Source of the DNA: Tricholoma matsutake
Taxonomy: Eukaryota; Basidiomycota; Agaricomycetes; Agaricales; Tricholomataceae
Length of the DNA stretch: 64,000 nucleotides
Direction of reading: 5' to 3'
NCBI GenBank assembly: GCA_026075535.2
Contig: AP026538.1
Span: 5,270,001-5,334,000 of the forward strand
Each line of letters starts with the position of its first letter. The stretch's first letter is position 1. This document shows positions 44,901 to 55,459 of the stretch, piece after piece. The notes under the pieces were generated by a model. It saw only the letters and a program-made list of their open reading frames with translations, made no database searches and had not been told where the DNA came from. The translations under genes and the position numbers were made by a program.

Positions 44901-45091
44901 CATTAGGCAACACTGACACTGACCCCGAATATAGTAGTAATGATGTGCCCACAGATTATAAATAGCTGGGACATTCTAATTACCAATTATGATTACCAAT
45001 CAATGTATCAGATGCTTGTATAAATAGTCATTGTAGATAAACACAATAATAAGTCCATTTATACTATTATCAAGTCCTCAGAGTTTCAACA
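44896..45091 (+). repeat. LTR-like segment followed by primer-site-like sequence
   Basis: It runs from TGTAACATTAGGC to GAGTTTCAACA, with two TATAAATAG-type sites inside. GGTTATGGGCCCTGAGC follows directly, resembling a primer-binding site of copia-type elements. Flanking duplications do not match, so it is not a solo LTR. It interrupts the Cys-cluster gene. Confidence 0.4.
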
Positions 45092-45476
45092 GGTTATGGG
45101 CCCTGAGCTTAACTGAACTTTCGGGTACACTCACTATTAACACACCAAGCCACTTTCCAAAATGACAGACACATCAAACATGCACACAAACATTTACTGG
45201 ATTGAACCTTTGCCCTGATTACAGACGTTGAACTTGCCATCCTGCAACACCCCCCTTTCAACAATACTACCGACTCCTTGACACCGCTACCTAGGGCAGC
45301 ACAAACCAGAAGAACCCGATCATGGTCTGAGTTCGGACATGAATTATTCCTCCATTGTACCCCTCGACCCCGACCTACCCACATAACCAGACCATGCCCG
45401 ATCAGACCATGAAGGAGAGACGAAGATTTAGGTCAAAGTGTGGAACTTTCGACCATAGCGGGGGGGGGGGGGGTAA

Positions 45477-46236
45477 TGTTACAATTTTCCTTGTAACTCA
45501 TGGAACCCGACTGACCCGACTGACCCGACGATCCCCTCCAGACAGGAGGCACTCCATGATTCATGCCTAGAGCATGACCTTGACACCAGACACACACACG
45601 ATGCATGCCGACTGCATGCATTCAATCCCCTTCCCGAGGGAGGCACCCTTGACGCATGGTGACTCCATGCACCCAAACCTACTCCCACACATGCTGTGAT
45701 ACGACAGCCCCTTGACAAGAGGTCTGTGATATGACAGCCCCTTGACAAGAGGTCTGTGACGTCGGACTCTCACGATCAACATGCTGCGGTGCAGCATGTC
45801 CTTGACATTGGATCTGTGACATCGGACGCCTCATGCTAGGCATGAGGCTTACTTCTTATTGTTCCCTGACATGCTGTGCCACAGCACTCCTTGACATCAG
45901 ATGCCTCATGCCTTGCATGAGGCTTATTCTTTCTATTGTTACTTGATATGCATCTACCATTCCGATTGGACAATAGGGACCTCCCTTCTAGTATAAGTAC
46001 TGCGACTTATAGTAGGGATGTCCTTAGTTTAGATCTAGGCAATTAACAGCCTTAACTTGCAACTCGTGAACTTACTCAAAACCACTAAGGAAGCCCCTTA
46101 GTGCATGAACCTGAATGACTCTATGCAGAAGCCCTGCTAGAGTGCACTACCTATTTTATGCTGGACGCTCCGAGTAAGACTAGTGCTGAACGACTCATCG
46201 AGGAAGCACCTCGTCGAACGACATCGACTAGATCGA
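45477..46236 (+). repeat. gypsy-type LTR, right end uncertain
   Basis: It starts TGTTACAATTTTCC immediately after a 14-bp G-run in a purine tract. It shares GCATGAGGCTTAT and GATTGGACAATAG with the LTR at 32154-32727. CGACAGCCCCTTGACAAGAG is repeated in tandem at about 45711-45760. The sequence is CpG-rich, unlike older elements here. About 250 bp of probable polyprotein tail precedes it. It abuts a transposase at about 46238. Confidence 0.5.
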
Positions 46237-46237
46237 G

Positions 46238-47430
46238 TGGTTGAGGTTTGCCCTAAACAAAAAGTGCTTATCCTGTGTATCTTACAATTGGAAATATACC
46301 AAAGGAGATCCATCATGAACCTTCCTGTCATGCATATGTCCTCCTTGGATATCTCCCCACCAATCTTGAGCATATCACAAATTGTGCCAAGCGAAGGTGT
46401 TGTCTTGCCAATCTCTTTCATGCAGCAATGGATATCATTACTGCCCCATTACAAGAAGCTGGTACTTCAGGGAAAGTCCTCTTTACAGGAGAAGGAGTGT
46501 GTTATCACTGTCATCCTCTTTTGGCATGCTACATTTGTGATTACCCTGAGCAAGTTCTTGTATGCTGCTGCAAAAATGGATAATGTCCAAAGTGTACAAT
46601 CCCAAGATGCAAAGTGGGGGAAGAAAGCGAGAATTTATATCCATTCTGAGATCTGGAACAGATTCTTGATGCCTTGTCTCTCATCAGTGACATACCATGC
46701 TTCTGCCAGGCTTGCAAGGAGGCTGGTATTAAGCCTGTCTTCCAGCCTTTCTGGGAAAAGCTTCCATATTCCAATATCTTTCAATCTGTAACCCCAGACA
46801 TACTTCATCAGCTTTACCAAGGCATTCTGAAGCATCTCAAGTCATGGATAATCTCTGCATATGGGGCAATTGAAATTGATGCACAATGTTGCCAACTACC
46901 TCCCAATCACAATATCTGGGTTCTCATGAAGGGTATCAGCACCTTGACACGAGTCACTCAACAAGAGCATGAGGAGATGTCACGATTCCTGCTTGGATTT
47001 ATCATTGACCTGCCATTGCCAAATGGCATGGATAGCAGAAGACTTGTTGCATGCCTTTGTGAATTTTTTGACTTTCTCTATCTTGCATGATATCCCGAAC
47101 ACAGTGAGGAAATGCTCCCTGATATGCAAGCTGGACTCCTTTCAAGCCAACAAAACTATTTTCATCAACCTCGAAATCAGGGATCACTTTCAACTTCCAA
47201 AGGTCTTAATCATTTCATTGCATCTATCAGGGACTTTGGGGCCCTTGATAATTGTAACACTGAATACATGGAGCGCTTACACATTGACATGTCAAAAGAT
47301 GCTTACCGAGCTACTACTTGCCCCTACCAATCACTGTCCCAAAAGCATCAGGGAACATACCTAGGAGACTCTATACACAACATCCCAAGTATGTCCCTTG
47401 TTTTAAAATTGTTATTGTGCTAACAGATCC
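46238..47430 (+). pseudogene. Plavaka-type transposase fragment (CACTA superfamily)
   Basis: It begins SAYPVYLTIGNIPKEIH and continues with LLGYLPTNLEHITN, ANLFHAAMDIITAPLQEAG, YPEQVLVCCCKNG, CPKCTIPR, FQPFWEKLPYSNIFQSVTPD, ILHQLYQGILKHLKSW, LPPNHNIWVLMKGISTLTRV, RFLLGFIIDLPLP and DNCNTEYMERLHIDMSKDAY. I know this block order from Plavaka transposases of basidiomycetes. Frames change at about 46585, 47090 and 47110. The N-terminus is cut off by the LTR. Confidence 0.75.
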
Positions 47431-47754
47431 TCCTCAGAGTTGCTCCTAGTTTGTTCTACAATGATTGAACTCTGCAAGCACTACCTGTCAACTTGAGCCC
47501 ATCCTGTCTTCAATGTTATTACACCTATGTCCTTGGCATACCTCAATGCCTTCCTCCTGTATCCCTTACTATGGTACACTTGCAACTCATGTTTCAAACC
47601 TGTGTATGCATGCCCATGGAATACAATATCAGCCTAAGGACCTTATACCTTATGACTTTTGAACTATCACTTATGTGAGATGTTCTATCATGTCTATCTA
47701 GATCTCTCATGGATGGGCACTTATTCATACACATTGTCTTTGACTCCCGCCAAG

Positions 47755-47947
47755 TGCCATGTGATGGGTCAAGCATGATTGCAGTCCTGACATGATGTTC
47801 ACAATAGTGATTTCTTTACTCCAGAATCTCTTCAGGCAGGCAAATCAAAAACCACATACACATTTGGATTATCTAGTCTTGAGTGTGTCAGGCATGATCA
47901 TAGGCCTGATCTGTCATTTGCCACAGCAAATTCTCCAGGCTAGAGTC
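47755..47947. repeat. host segment duplicated at 49979-50172
   Basis: From GGGTCAAGCATGATTGCAGT to CTCCAGGCTAGAGTC the sequence is repeated 2.2 kb downstream with scattered changes. The copy at 50172 continues into ACTTGAGACAAA, which here is found only after the composite element. It therefore serves as a related empty site. Confidence 0.8.
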
Positions 47948-48145
47948 GAGGTCTTTACACTCCCCCCCCCAATCCAAGCGGACTCTGCTCGGACACTCAG
48001 ACAGTCCTAGGACTTTGCTCAAACTTTGCTCAGACTTTTTTGGCTGAAAGTCCTGCCAAACTAGATGTCCAGTCCGAGCTGAGTCCTGGGACTGTCTGAG
48101 CATCTGAGTGGAGTCTGAGTTGCTTATATAACTAGCTGAAAAATC

Positions 48146-48232
48146 AGTGGCTACCACAGGGATTGAACCCACATAGTCACATGATAAAGTACAATTAAGG
48201 CAGCAATATAACCATTAGACTAAAGTATCATT
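48146..48232 (-). other. tRNA-like module, left side of composite copy 3
   Basis: On the minus strand TTAGTCTAATGGTTATATTG resembles box A and GTGGGTTCAATCCCT box B. It reads toward the left end. A nearly identical module lies at 50846-50932 in copy 4. Confidence 0.6.
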
Positions 48233-48457
48233 ACAGGTAAATAGTTCTATCTCTGTATGTACCGCCCTGGCTGTGATGACAAATCAACACAGCCACATCA
48301 CCAATGATGATGCCAGCTCATCGACATCATTGATCATCACCAACCACCACCACCACCACCACCACTCGACGACGCTGCCTCCCTCCCATGTCCCACTCCT
48401 GCCACTGCCCCCTGAACACCCCACAGCCACAGGTCCCATGCCAGCACACAATGAAAT

Positions 48458-48570
48458 GGGCCCAAACGACTGAGTCCTATTGTCGTTTGGGCCCCAGGTG
48501 AGTTTTTTTTTTTTTCTTTTCTCATGTTTTCTTTAAGCTAACATATATTTTCATTAATAATAGGATATAT
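48458..48570 (+). repeat. hairpin plus intron-like module
   Basis: GGGCCCAAACGAC...GTCGTTTGGGCCCC (48458-48495) is followed by AGGTGAGT, a T-run, GCTAACATA and AATAATAG. The distances match a fungal intron of about 75 bp. The palindrome would sit at the end of the upstream exon. Confidence 0.65.
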
Positions 48571-48649
48571 CTATACTGTAGCAGCACGATGACCCCCAAA
48601 CCACCAGATGAGGAGCAATGATGAGACCATGACCCAGCACCCACCCCTG

Positions 48650-49285
48650 CCAGTCCGAGCAACTGCTAACGGCAACAATGATGGCAGGGAACAATGACAG
48701 CACCCACCCCAGCCCTATGAGCCACTGCTTGTAGGGTGGACAATGGGTGGAACAACAACAATTAGGGGAGACACCAATGACAGCCAGCACCCCCCATAAC
48801 CGCTGCAGGCAACTGCTCGCAGGGTGGATGGGAGGTGTGAGAGTGCAGGTACTGACAGGGAGACAAAAAAGGCCCAAGAGATGTCAACGTCTCTTGGGTC
48901 CTAGGTAAGTTTTTTTTTTCTTTTCTCATTTCATTTTTCGATGCTAACTAACTTTTTTTAGGTACAAACTACTACTGGTGACAATGACAATGGGGGGACA
49001 CCACCACCACCACTGCTGCGAGCCCCTGCTTGCAGGGTGGAAGGTGAGGGGGAAGAGTTGAAGGGGAAGGGAGACAATGATGAGGGGGAAGGGAGATGAT
49101 GACGAGGGGGAAGGGAGATGACAACGAGGGGGAAGGGAGACCCACAATGACACCTGCCCCATGCCTATGAGCATCTGCTCGTGAGGTGGCTCTGGGTGGA
49201 GAAGAATGGGGACAGGAGAGTGAGATGGCCAGGGGACAACCCGGGGGGAGACAGATGCTGCCACAAGCAACTGCTTGTGGTGGGT
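48650..49285. repeat. five or six GAGCA-x-TGCTC palindrome copies
   Basis: Copies at about 48717, 48803, 49017, 49165 and 49261, with a weaker one at 48652, each read like ATGAGCCACTGCTTGTAGGG and continue into GGTGG. The spacer sequence between them is unrelated apart from GA-rich words. Confidence 0.75.
48871..48962 (+). repeat. hairpin plus intron-like module
   Basis: GGCCCAAGAGATGTCAACGT...CTCTTGGGTC (48871-48900) is followed by CTAGGTAAGT, a T/C-rich tract, GCTAACTAAC and TTTTTTTAG-GTACAAAC. The intron-like part is nearly identical to 51810-51868 in copy 4. Confidence 0.65.
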
Positions 49286-49472
49286 GTTTTTAATTTATCT
49301 TTATAATTGATAGTTATGGCCCCCTCCCCTCGAGCTTGTGAGGGGAGGGCCTTGTACTACTTGTTGTACCCCTCGCACAGATGCAAGGGGGTCAATTTAA
49401 TAATCTATTCATGATATATAAAAAATTAGATTTCAGTGATAAATAGATATAATGTATGTAAATTTAAATGAC

Positions 49473-49560
49473 TATTTGGCTTAAGTGGTAGAGTGTGCAC
49501 ATTTGGTCATCATGTGATTGCCAGTCCAGAAGTCTGTTGGTTCAATTCTTGCTGTGCACA
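49473..49560 (+). other. tRNA-like module, right side of composite copy 3
   Basis: TGGCTTAAGTGGTAGAGTG resembles box A and TTGGTTCAATTCTTG box B, 62 bp apart from start to start. It reads toward the right end. Nearly the same sequence occurs at 52371-52455 and, inverted, at 63920-64000. The stems do not support a functional tRNA. Confidence 0.65.
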
Positions 49561-49749
49561 CATCATTTTGTGAGACTTATAAGAATTTCTTTAAGTCTGG
49601 AACTCAGACTTTACTTGGACAGTACTTTAAAGGTGTAAATAAAATAAATGGACAATTGATGTTGTCTGAGCAAAGTCTGAGTGTCTGAGTGTGTCTGAGC
49701 GGAGTCCGTTTGGATTGGGGGGGGGAAGTGTAAAGTACTGGCTAGAGTC

Positions 49750-50640
49750 ACTTGAGACAAAACATGCATGGTTGCAACCTCAATGCCATATGACAACTGT
49801 AGGTGACCTTCGCAATGATCCTCAAACTGTGCAACCTGTATGCATTGGGTTACGCAATGATTATGGTTATGGGCCACCTTTTTGTGAATGAAGATACTTG
49901 GGATGGCATTCAAAGCGACCCTTGAACACACTAAAATCTACTTTTGGATTACTTGGCTATTGCTCCAAGTAGTCTTACATGTCATGTGTTGGGTCAAGCA
50001 TGATTGCAGTCCTGACATGATGTTTGCAATAGTGATTTCTTTAGGCCAGAATCTCTTCAGACAGGCGAATTGAAAACCATATACACGTTTGGATTATCTA
50101 GTCTCAAGTGCATCAGGCATGATCATAGGCATTATCCATCATTTGCCATGGCAAATTCTCCAGGCTAGAGTCACTTGAGACAAATCAAAAAGAAATACAC
50201 ATGGTTGCAGGATCAACACTCAGTGAATGCATGTGACAATACCTAGCTTTGCAATGATCCTTGACCTCAACCTGAAGGGTCAAGCAATGATCACAATTAT
50301 GGACCCAACTCTTTGGGAATGAAAGTACTTGGGACAGCATTCATGTACACAACCTGGATGATATGCATGCATTGGATCAAGCATGGTTGTGGGCAAGCGA
50401 CAACAAGGCTCCTTCTGAGCATGGCACTCACCAAGTTCATCTCACATAGTAAATTCTTATTCTTACAGCCAGCAAAATGTTCATCTCCAGGGATTTTGCT
50501 TCACAGTGGAAGAGCTTGGGGTGTTGAGTGCTCTCATCAAGCATTAAACTACACCCACACAGGTCACCTGTATTGGGTCTGTGTGATCACTTTGGGTTTT
50601 TATTATGGTCTTAATGAGTGTCATCATAGCCCATTGTTCA
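49750..50640 (+). other. old element sequence around the composite insertions
   Basis: It continues the sequence interrupted at 47947 and then repeats part of it (see 47755-47947). Short frames such as GRAWGVECSHQALNYTHTG at about 50510 hint at an old transposon protein, possibly the 3' part of the Plavaka element, but no domain could be named. Confidence 0.35.
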
Positions 50641-51060
50641 AGCTATCCAAATATGCAAACATTTTGGTTGCACATGAGGACTTTGCTTGGACTTCTTTCG
50701 CTGAAAGTCCTGCCAAAGTAAATGTCCAGTCCGAGCTGAGTCCTCGGACTGTCCAAGCATCTGAGTGGATTCCGAGTGGACCAGCACTCGTACAGTCCTA
50801 GGACTGTCCAAGTTGCTTATATAATTGACTGAAAAATCAGTGGCTACCACAGGGATTGAACCCTCATAGTCGCATGATAAAGTACAATTAAGTCAGCGAC
50901 ATAACAGTTAGACTAAAGTATCATTACAGATAAGTAGTTATATCTCTCTATGTACCACCCCGGCTGTGATGACAAATCAACACAGCTGTGTCATCAACAA
51001 TGCTGGCAACGGCGCCGCCTCCTCCTTATCTCCTACCCCAATAACCAACAATGGGAATGA

Positions 51061-51162
51061 GCCCAAACAACAGCATTGTCATTTGGGCTCACTTGTAAGT
51101 CTTTTTTTACATGATTTTTGTTGTTTTGTTTAACTAACTGAACTTTCCTTAATGATAGGTTT
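51061..51162 (+). repeat. hairpin plus intron-like module
   Basis: GCCCAAACAACAGCATTGTC...ATTTGGGC at 51061-51088, then CACTTGTAAGT, a T-rich tract, TTAACTAACTG and CTTAATGATAG. The element order is the same as in its sister modules. Confidence 0.6.
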
Positions 51163-51427
51163 TATCTATGTTATAATGACGCCGCAGCTTCAAAACCATG
51201 ACAATGGCTGACACAGCCACCACCCTAAGACCCAGAACCACCGCCGCAAGCAACTGCTTGCAGGGTGGGAACGGGTACAACTGAAAACAGCAAGACAATG
51301 GTGATGCTGACTTGGCCAAATGGAACGACAATGCAATGAGGCAACTGGAGACGACCGCGACTGGGAGATGGAATGACAAGGGGACGAGTGGGAAACAACA
51401 AAAGGAAGGCAAAGCAAATGAAGAAAA

Positions 51428-51510
51428 GGCCCAAGAGACGTTGTTTGATGTCTCTTGGGCCGTTGGTAAGTTTTTTTCTCTTGTTTTTGTTACTAACAAA
51501 CTTTTTAGGT
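51428..51510 (+). repeat. hairpin plus intron-like module
   Basis: GGCCCAAGAGACG...TGTCTCTTGGGCC at 51428-51461 is followed by GTTGGTAAGT, a T/C tract, TTACTAACAAAC and TTTTTAG-GTATTATC. Its upstream 'exon' GA-rich sequence resembles the inverted one at 25345-25500 in the hAT-like element. Confidence 0.65.
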
Positions 51511-52370
51511 ATTATCTAGTACTGCTGATGACAACGACAATGACAACGACGACGAGCACTCAGAACCACTGCCACGAGCAGCTGCTCGCGGGGTGGGAAT
51601 GGGTGCAACTTTGAAACGACAAGAATGGCTACTCATGCCCACCACACAGGACACACCACCCACCTCCAGCCTCACGAGCAACTGCTTGTGGGGTGGATGG
51701 TGGGTGGAATGATGACGATGGCAGGGAACAGCGACAGCACCCGCTCCAGCCCTATGAGCCACTGCTTGTAGGGTGGACAACGGGTGGAACGATGATGATT
51801 AGGGGTCCTAGGTAAGTTTTTTTTTCTTTTCTCATTTCATTTTTCGATCCTAACTAACTTTTTATAGGTACAAACTACTACTGGTGACGACAACAACAAT
51901 GACACCACCACCACTGCTGCTGCAAGCCCCTGCTTGCAGGGTGGAAGGTGAGGGGGAAGAGACAAGAGGGAAGGAGACAAGAGGGAAGGGAGACAAGAGG
52001 GAAGGGAGACAAGAGGGAAGGGAGACAACAACTAGTGGGGACACCCACGACGACACCCGCCCCACACCTACAAGCATCTGCTTGTGGGGTGGTTTGGGGG
52101 GGGGAAGAATGGGGACAGGAGAGTGAGACAGCTAGGGGACGACCTGTGGAGAGACAAATGCCGCCACAAGCAACAGTTGCTCATAGTGGGTGTTTTTAAT
52201 TTATTTTTATTATTGATAGTTACGGCCCCGAGGGGAGGGCCTAGTATTACACATATTAATTACCCCTCGCACAGATGCGAGGGGGTCAATTTAATAATCT
52301 ATTCATGATATATAAAAAGATTAGATTTCAGTAATAAATAGATATAATGTATGTGACTTTAAATGACTAC

Positions 52371-52455
52371 TTGGCTTAAGTGGTAGAGTGTGCATGTTTG
52401 GTCGTCATGTGATTGCTAATCCAGAAGGCTGTTGGTTCAATTCCTGCTGTGCACA
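52371..52455 (+). other. tRNA-like module, right side of composite copy 4
   Basis: TGGCTTAAGTGGTAGAGTG and TTGGTTCAATTCCTG correspond to box A and box B. It differs from 49473-49560 at only a few positions and has the better box B of the two. Confidence 0.65.
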
Positions 52456-52712
52456 CATCATTTTGTGAGACTTATAAGAATTTCTGTAAGTCTGGAACTT
52501 GGACAGTACTTTAAAGGTGTAAGTAAATGCACAATTGATGTTGTCCGAGCAAAGTCCTAGGACAGTCCGAGTGTCTGAGCAGAGTCCAAGCAGAGTCTGA
52601 GTGTCCAAGCAGAGTCTGAGCAGAGTCCAAGTGAAGTCCTCAGACAGTCCAAGTGTCTGAGTGTGCCGAGCAGAGTCCGCTCGGACTGGGGGGGGGGAAT
52701 GTAAAGTACTGG

Positions 52713-55459
52713 ATCTCAATCATCTTGTCTTCATCACTCTGATGATCTTGGGATCTGGTGGATTGTCAAAGGTTGTGTTCTGAGGTCTAATCCTCCTGCA
52801 CATTATTCTTGTCATCTTTATCCTCGACCACGGTGGTATGAGCTGCTCAAACATGTAATTTATCCCATTTTGGTTTCTTACAATCTCTCACATAGTGTCC
52901 CAGTTCATCGCAGTTGAAACAAAGCATGTTTTCTCCAGCAGGTATGGTGGTGAGTCTGTCCTTATCCTGATGTGCCTGGGGTTTATCTTGATATGTCTTA
53001 GGTGTGTGTTGGTTATCGTGAACTCAGGGCTTGAAGTTTGGCCAATTATTGCTTGAGCGGTTATTTATGAAGGTTCTAGTCTTCGATCTGCTGTTGTCCT
53101 GGTTCGGTTCTGGTCTCTTCACAAATGTTACTCCAGCTCTCCATGCTTTGTCCTCATGTCGACTCTGAGTTTTTGGTGTTTCTGTAGTATGCGTAGTACT
53201 TGTCAAATGTCGATTGTAGTGTTCCATGGTTTTCATAGCCGCTTCCAATGCTTTTCCTTCAGATACAAAGTCTTCGACGGTGTTTGCCTCCAGCATAAGA
53301 CCATTCTCCAGCATCTTTGTGCACATTTCCCTAGGTAGGCCACACAGGAAGGTGTCCATGATGTTGTATGCATCTGGGTATACAGATATATTCTGAGTGT
53401 GATCTCTGAGGATGTCATAATATCCTTGGATGCCTAGTTTGTCTGAATAGCGTGTTGGCAGTGTATGCCTCACGGGCATCTTGCATAGTGGTCAGGTGTG
53501 TAAAACGATCATAAAGGCCAATGATCACATCCCTGAATGTCCAATGCAACTGGGATTGGTTTACATGTCATGAATACCATTTCTTTGCCTCACCATCCAG
53601 GAATTCAGGTATGCACAGCATATGTTCTTGATCCCTGTCATCTCCTCTGTATTGAATGGCTTGGAGCATTACAACTACGTTGATGAGCCAATTCTCCAAG
53701 TCTGAGAACTTGGGCGATCCATGGTATTGTCCTACAGAACTAGTATCAGCTCTGTGAACCTTTGTCCCTTCAGGGATCTTGAGGCAAACAGTAAGATGTT
53801 CTCTGCATAATCGTAGCAACCAATCATGCATTTGTGTGCAGTGGTGTTCAGATGTCGTGCATATGCCAGGTGTATGTAACCTGGCCCAATCTGCGGGTGG
53901 CATGGAGTAACCCCTATGTAAAGGGCATCGATTGTTTGGTTGATCGGGTTCCTCCCCTCCAGGGTCAAAACCTCCTCCACCATTGGGAGGTTCGCCATCA
54001 CCACCTCTGCTGCCTCCTCCATTCCCAGTTGTACCATAGGGGTTATGGTGTTGGGGTGAGTCACGCGGGATGGGGGTCGTCTTTGATTTCCATCAAGTCG
54101 GTCATCTGTCCCATCATCATCACCATCATAAGTGTTAGGTGGTCGAGTCGGTCCAGTTATCTGTGTGTAGCAGGGGTCTAACATATTGATATGATGATGC
54201 CCATTGAACATTATTCCTTGATCATTGTATAATGAATCCCTAGTTAAATTGAGGTCCTCATTTCTAAGGCATTGGTACGTGATTTGGTCCTCAATAGTAC
54301 TTGCCATAGGAATTCATGCCCTATGAGGTACTTCAATTGTTGGTCCGGACATTTCAAAGGTTCCCTGCATGGCAGGTCGAGTAGAGTCCATGTCCTCAGT
54401 CGGTGCTGGCTGGTGAAAGGTCATTGGGGAGGGTGTCTTTTCGAATGTAACATGATGTTGTCAGGTAGCCACATCATGACGGTGACGGTAGCTGTCATTT
54501 GATTCCCCAACTTGCTGAGATGCATTGATACTAGCGATTGCATTCTCAACAGCAGGGTCCGCGTAAGGGTATTCTGGTTGTGTATCCTGGGGTACTCAAA
54601 TATCCTCGGGTTCATGCTTAAGCTGGCGTTGAGGGGCCTCCGCTCATTGTTCCATGTAGTCCTCCCAGTTTGTTGCAGATGGCGTTGAAGTGATTGCATC
54701 TGTTTTCTTTGAGGCAATTCATTTCGCTATAAGAGCCCTGAATATGTCGAGGTACATATTCTTGTATACTGTCGACGATAGGTCCACCTTCTTCCTTGCG
54801 AGGGTTAGGACCTCTACTGTTTGGTTGTGCACTACATGCCTGATCCTAACATGCAGGTATTGATTTGTGAATGGGCATTCATCCCATATTAAACCTTCAG
54901 ACCGGTTGAGTATGTCCATGGGGTCTTCAACTTCTATTTCCCCATCTGATGCTTCATTCTCGTCTGCGTCAAGGTGGGTTGTCTTGATAGTTGGTCGTAA
55001 GTGTTCAGGTATACGAGGTAAATGGGAGGTTGAAGTCGCACATTGTCATCCGGCTTGAGTTTCCGGAGTTTTGGGGACTTGATGTAAGGATGCGAATGCC
55101 GGCACCAGTGGGAATTGAGGATGTACCTCCCTTTGGGGTTCTGGAGTGAAGGGGTTCAGCATACCAGATGCGTGCCAGTTGCTCACTCGTTGTCGGGATC
55201 CCTGTGGCCTTGGTACTTGCATAGTGGGTCTGGTTGGCACTGGTATTGTTGACACAGGTGTATGCATTGTTGATTTCAATCTGGGTTTGGTTGCCTTTGC
55301 CTTTAGAGAGTCCACTCTGGGACTCTCATCTACCCTTGATCCTCCTACTATGGTCTGTTCAGGTTGTCGAGGTGGTTTTTGAGGAGTAGAGGGTGGTTGT
55401 ACCCCATCGGCTTGTGTTGACATTTGTTGTATAGTGGTCACAGTCATCATTCTCATCAT
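52713..55459 (-). pseudogene. gypsy gag region with capsid and zinc knuckle
   Basis: On the minus strand a Pro/Thr-rich N-terminus (55459-55046) and DPMDILNRSEGLIWDECPFT (about 54915) lead to a retrotransposon gag domain: FSDLENWLINVVVMLQAIQY and FLDGEAKKWYS at 53903-53568, then TFRDVIIGLYDRF and IMDTFLCGLPREMCTKML. A zinc knuckle CFNCDELGHYVRDC lies at about 52900. Stops and frame changes occur. Sequence beyond the zinc knuckle is lost at 52712, where composite copy 4 ends. Confidence 0.8.

Larger units (their letters stand above)
47948..49739. mobile_element. composite hairpin-rich element, copy 3, complete (1792 bp)
   Basis: A 10-bp direct repeat GGCTAGAGTC flanks it (47938-47947 and 49740-49749). 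The left end has CTTTACACT-Cn-AATCC and the right end GGATT-Gn-AAGTGTAAAGTACT. Inside each end are GAGTCCGAGC-like repeats and then a tRNA-like module pointing outward. The centre has hairpin plus intron-like modules, GAGCA-x-TGCTC palindromes and GC-rich stems. A 9-11 bp duplication with inverted ends would fit Mutator-type transposition; no transposase is encoded. Confidence 0.75.
50640..52711. mobile_element. composite hairpin-rich element, copy 4, left end degraded
   Basis: From about 50680 it matches the left part of copy 3: GCTGAAAGTCCTGCCAAA, GTCCAGTCCGAGCTGAGTCC, then a tRNA-like module at 50846-50932. Hairpin plus intron-like modules lie at 51061 and 51428, and a third intron-like unit without the hairpin at 51806. 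Six or seven GAGCA-x-TGCTC palindromes and a tRNA-like module (52371) follow. The right end has many GAGTCC repeats, a G-run and AATGTAAAGTACT at 52711. The C-run left terminus is not present. Confidence 0.65.

Noticed and set aside
44896..45091. Solo LTR
   Set aside because: TG...CA ends are present, but the flanking 5-mers (GCGAT and GGTTA) do not match; kept only as LTR-like with a primer-site-like sequence after it.
45461..45474. G-run and other long C/G homopolymers as assembly errors
   Set aside because: They recur at defined places (LTR purine tracts, composite-element ends), so they are likely real, although the exact length may be unreliable.
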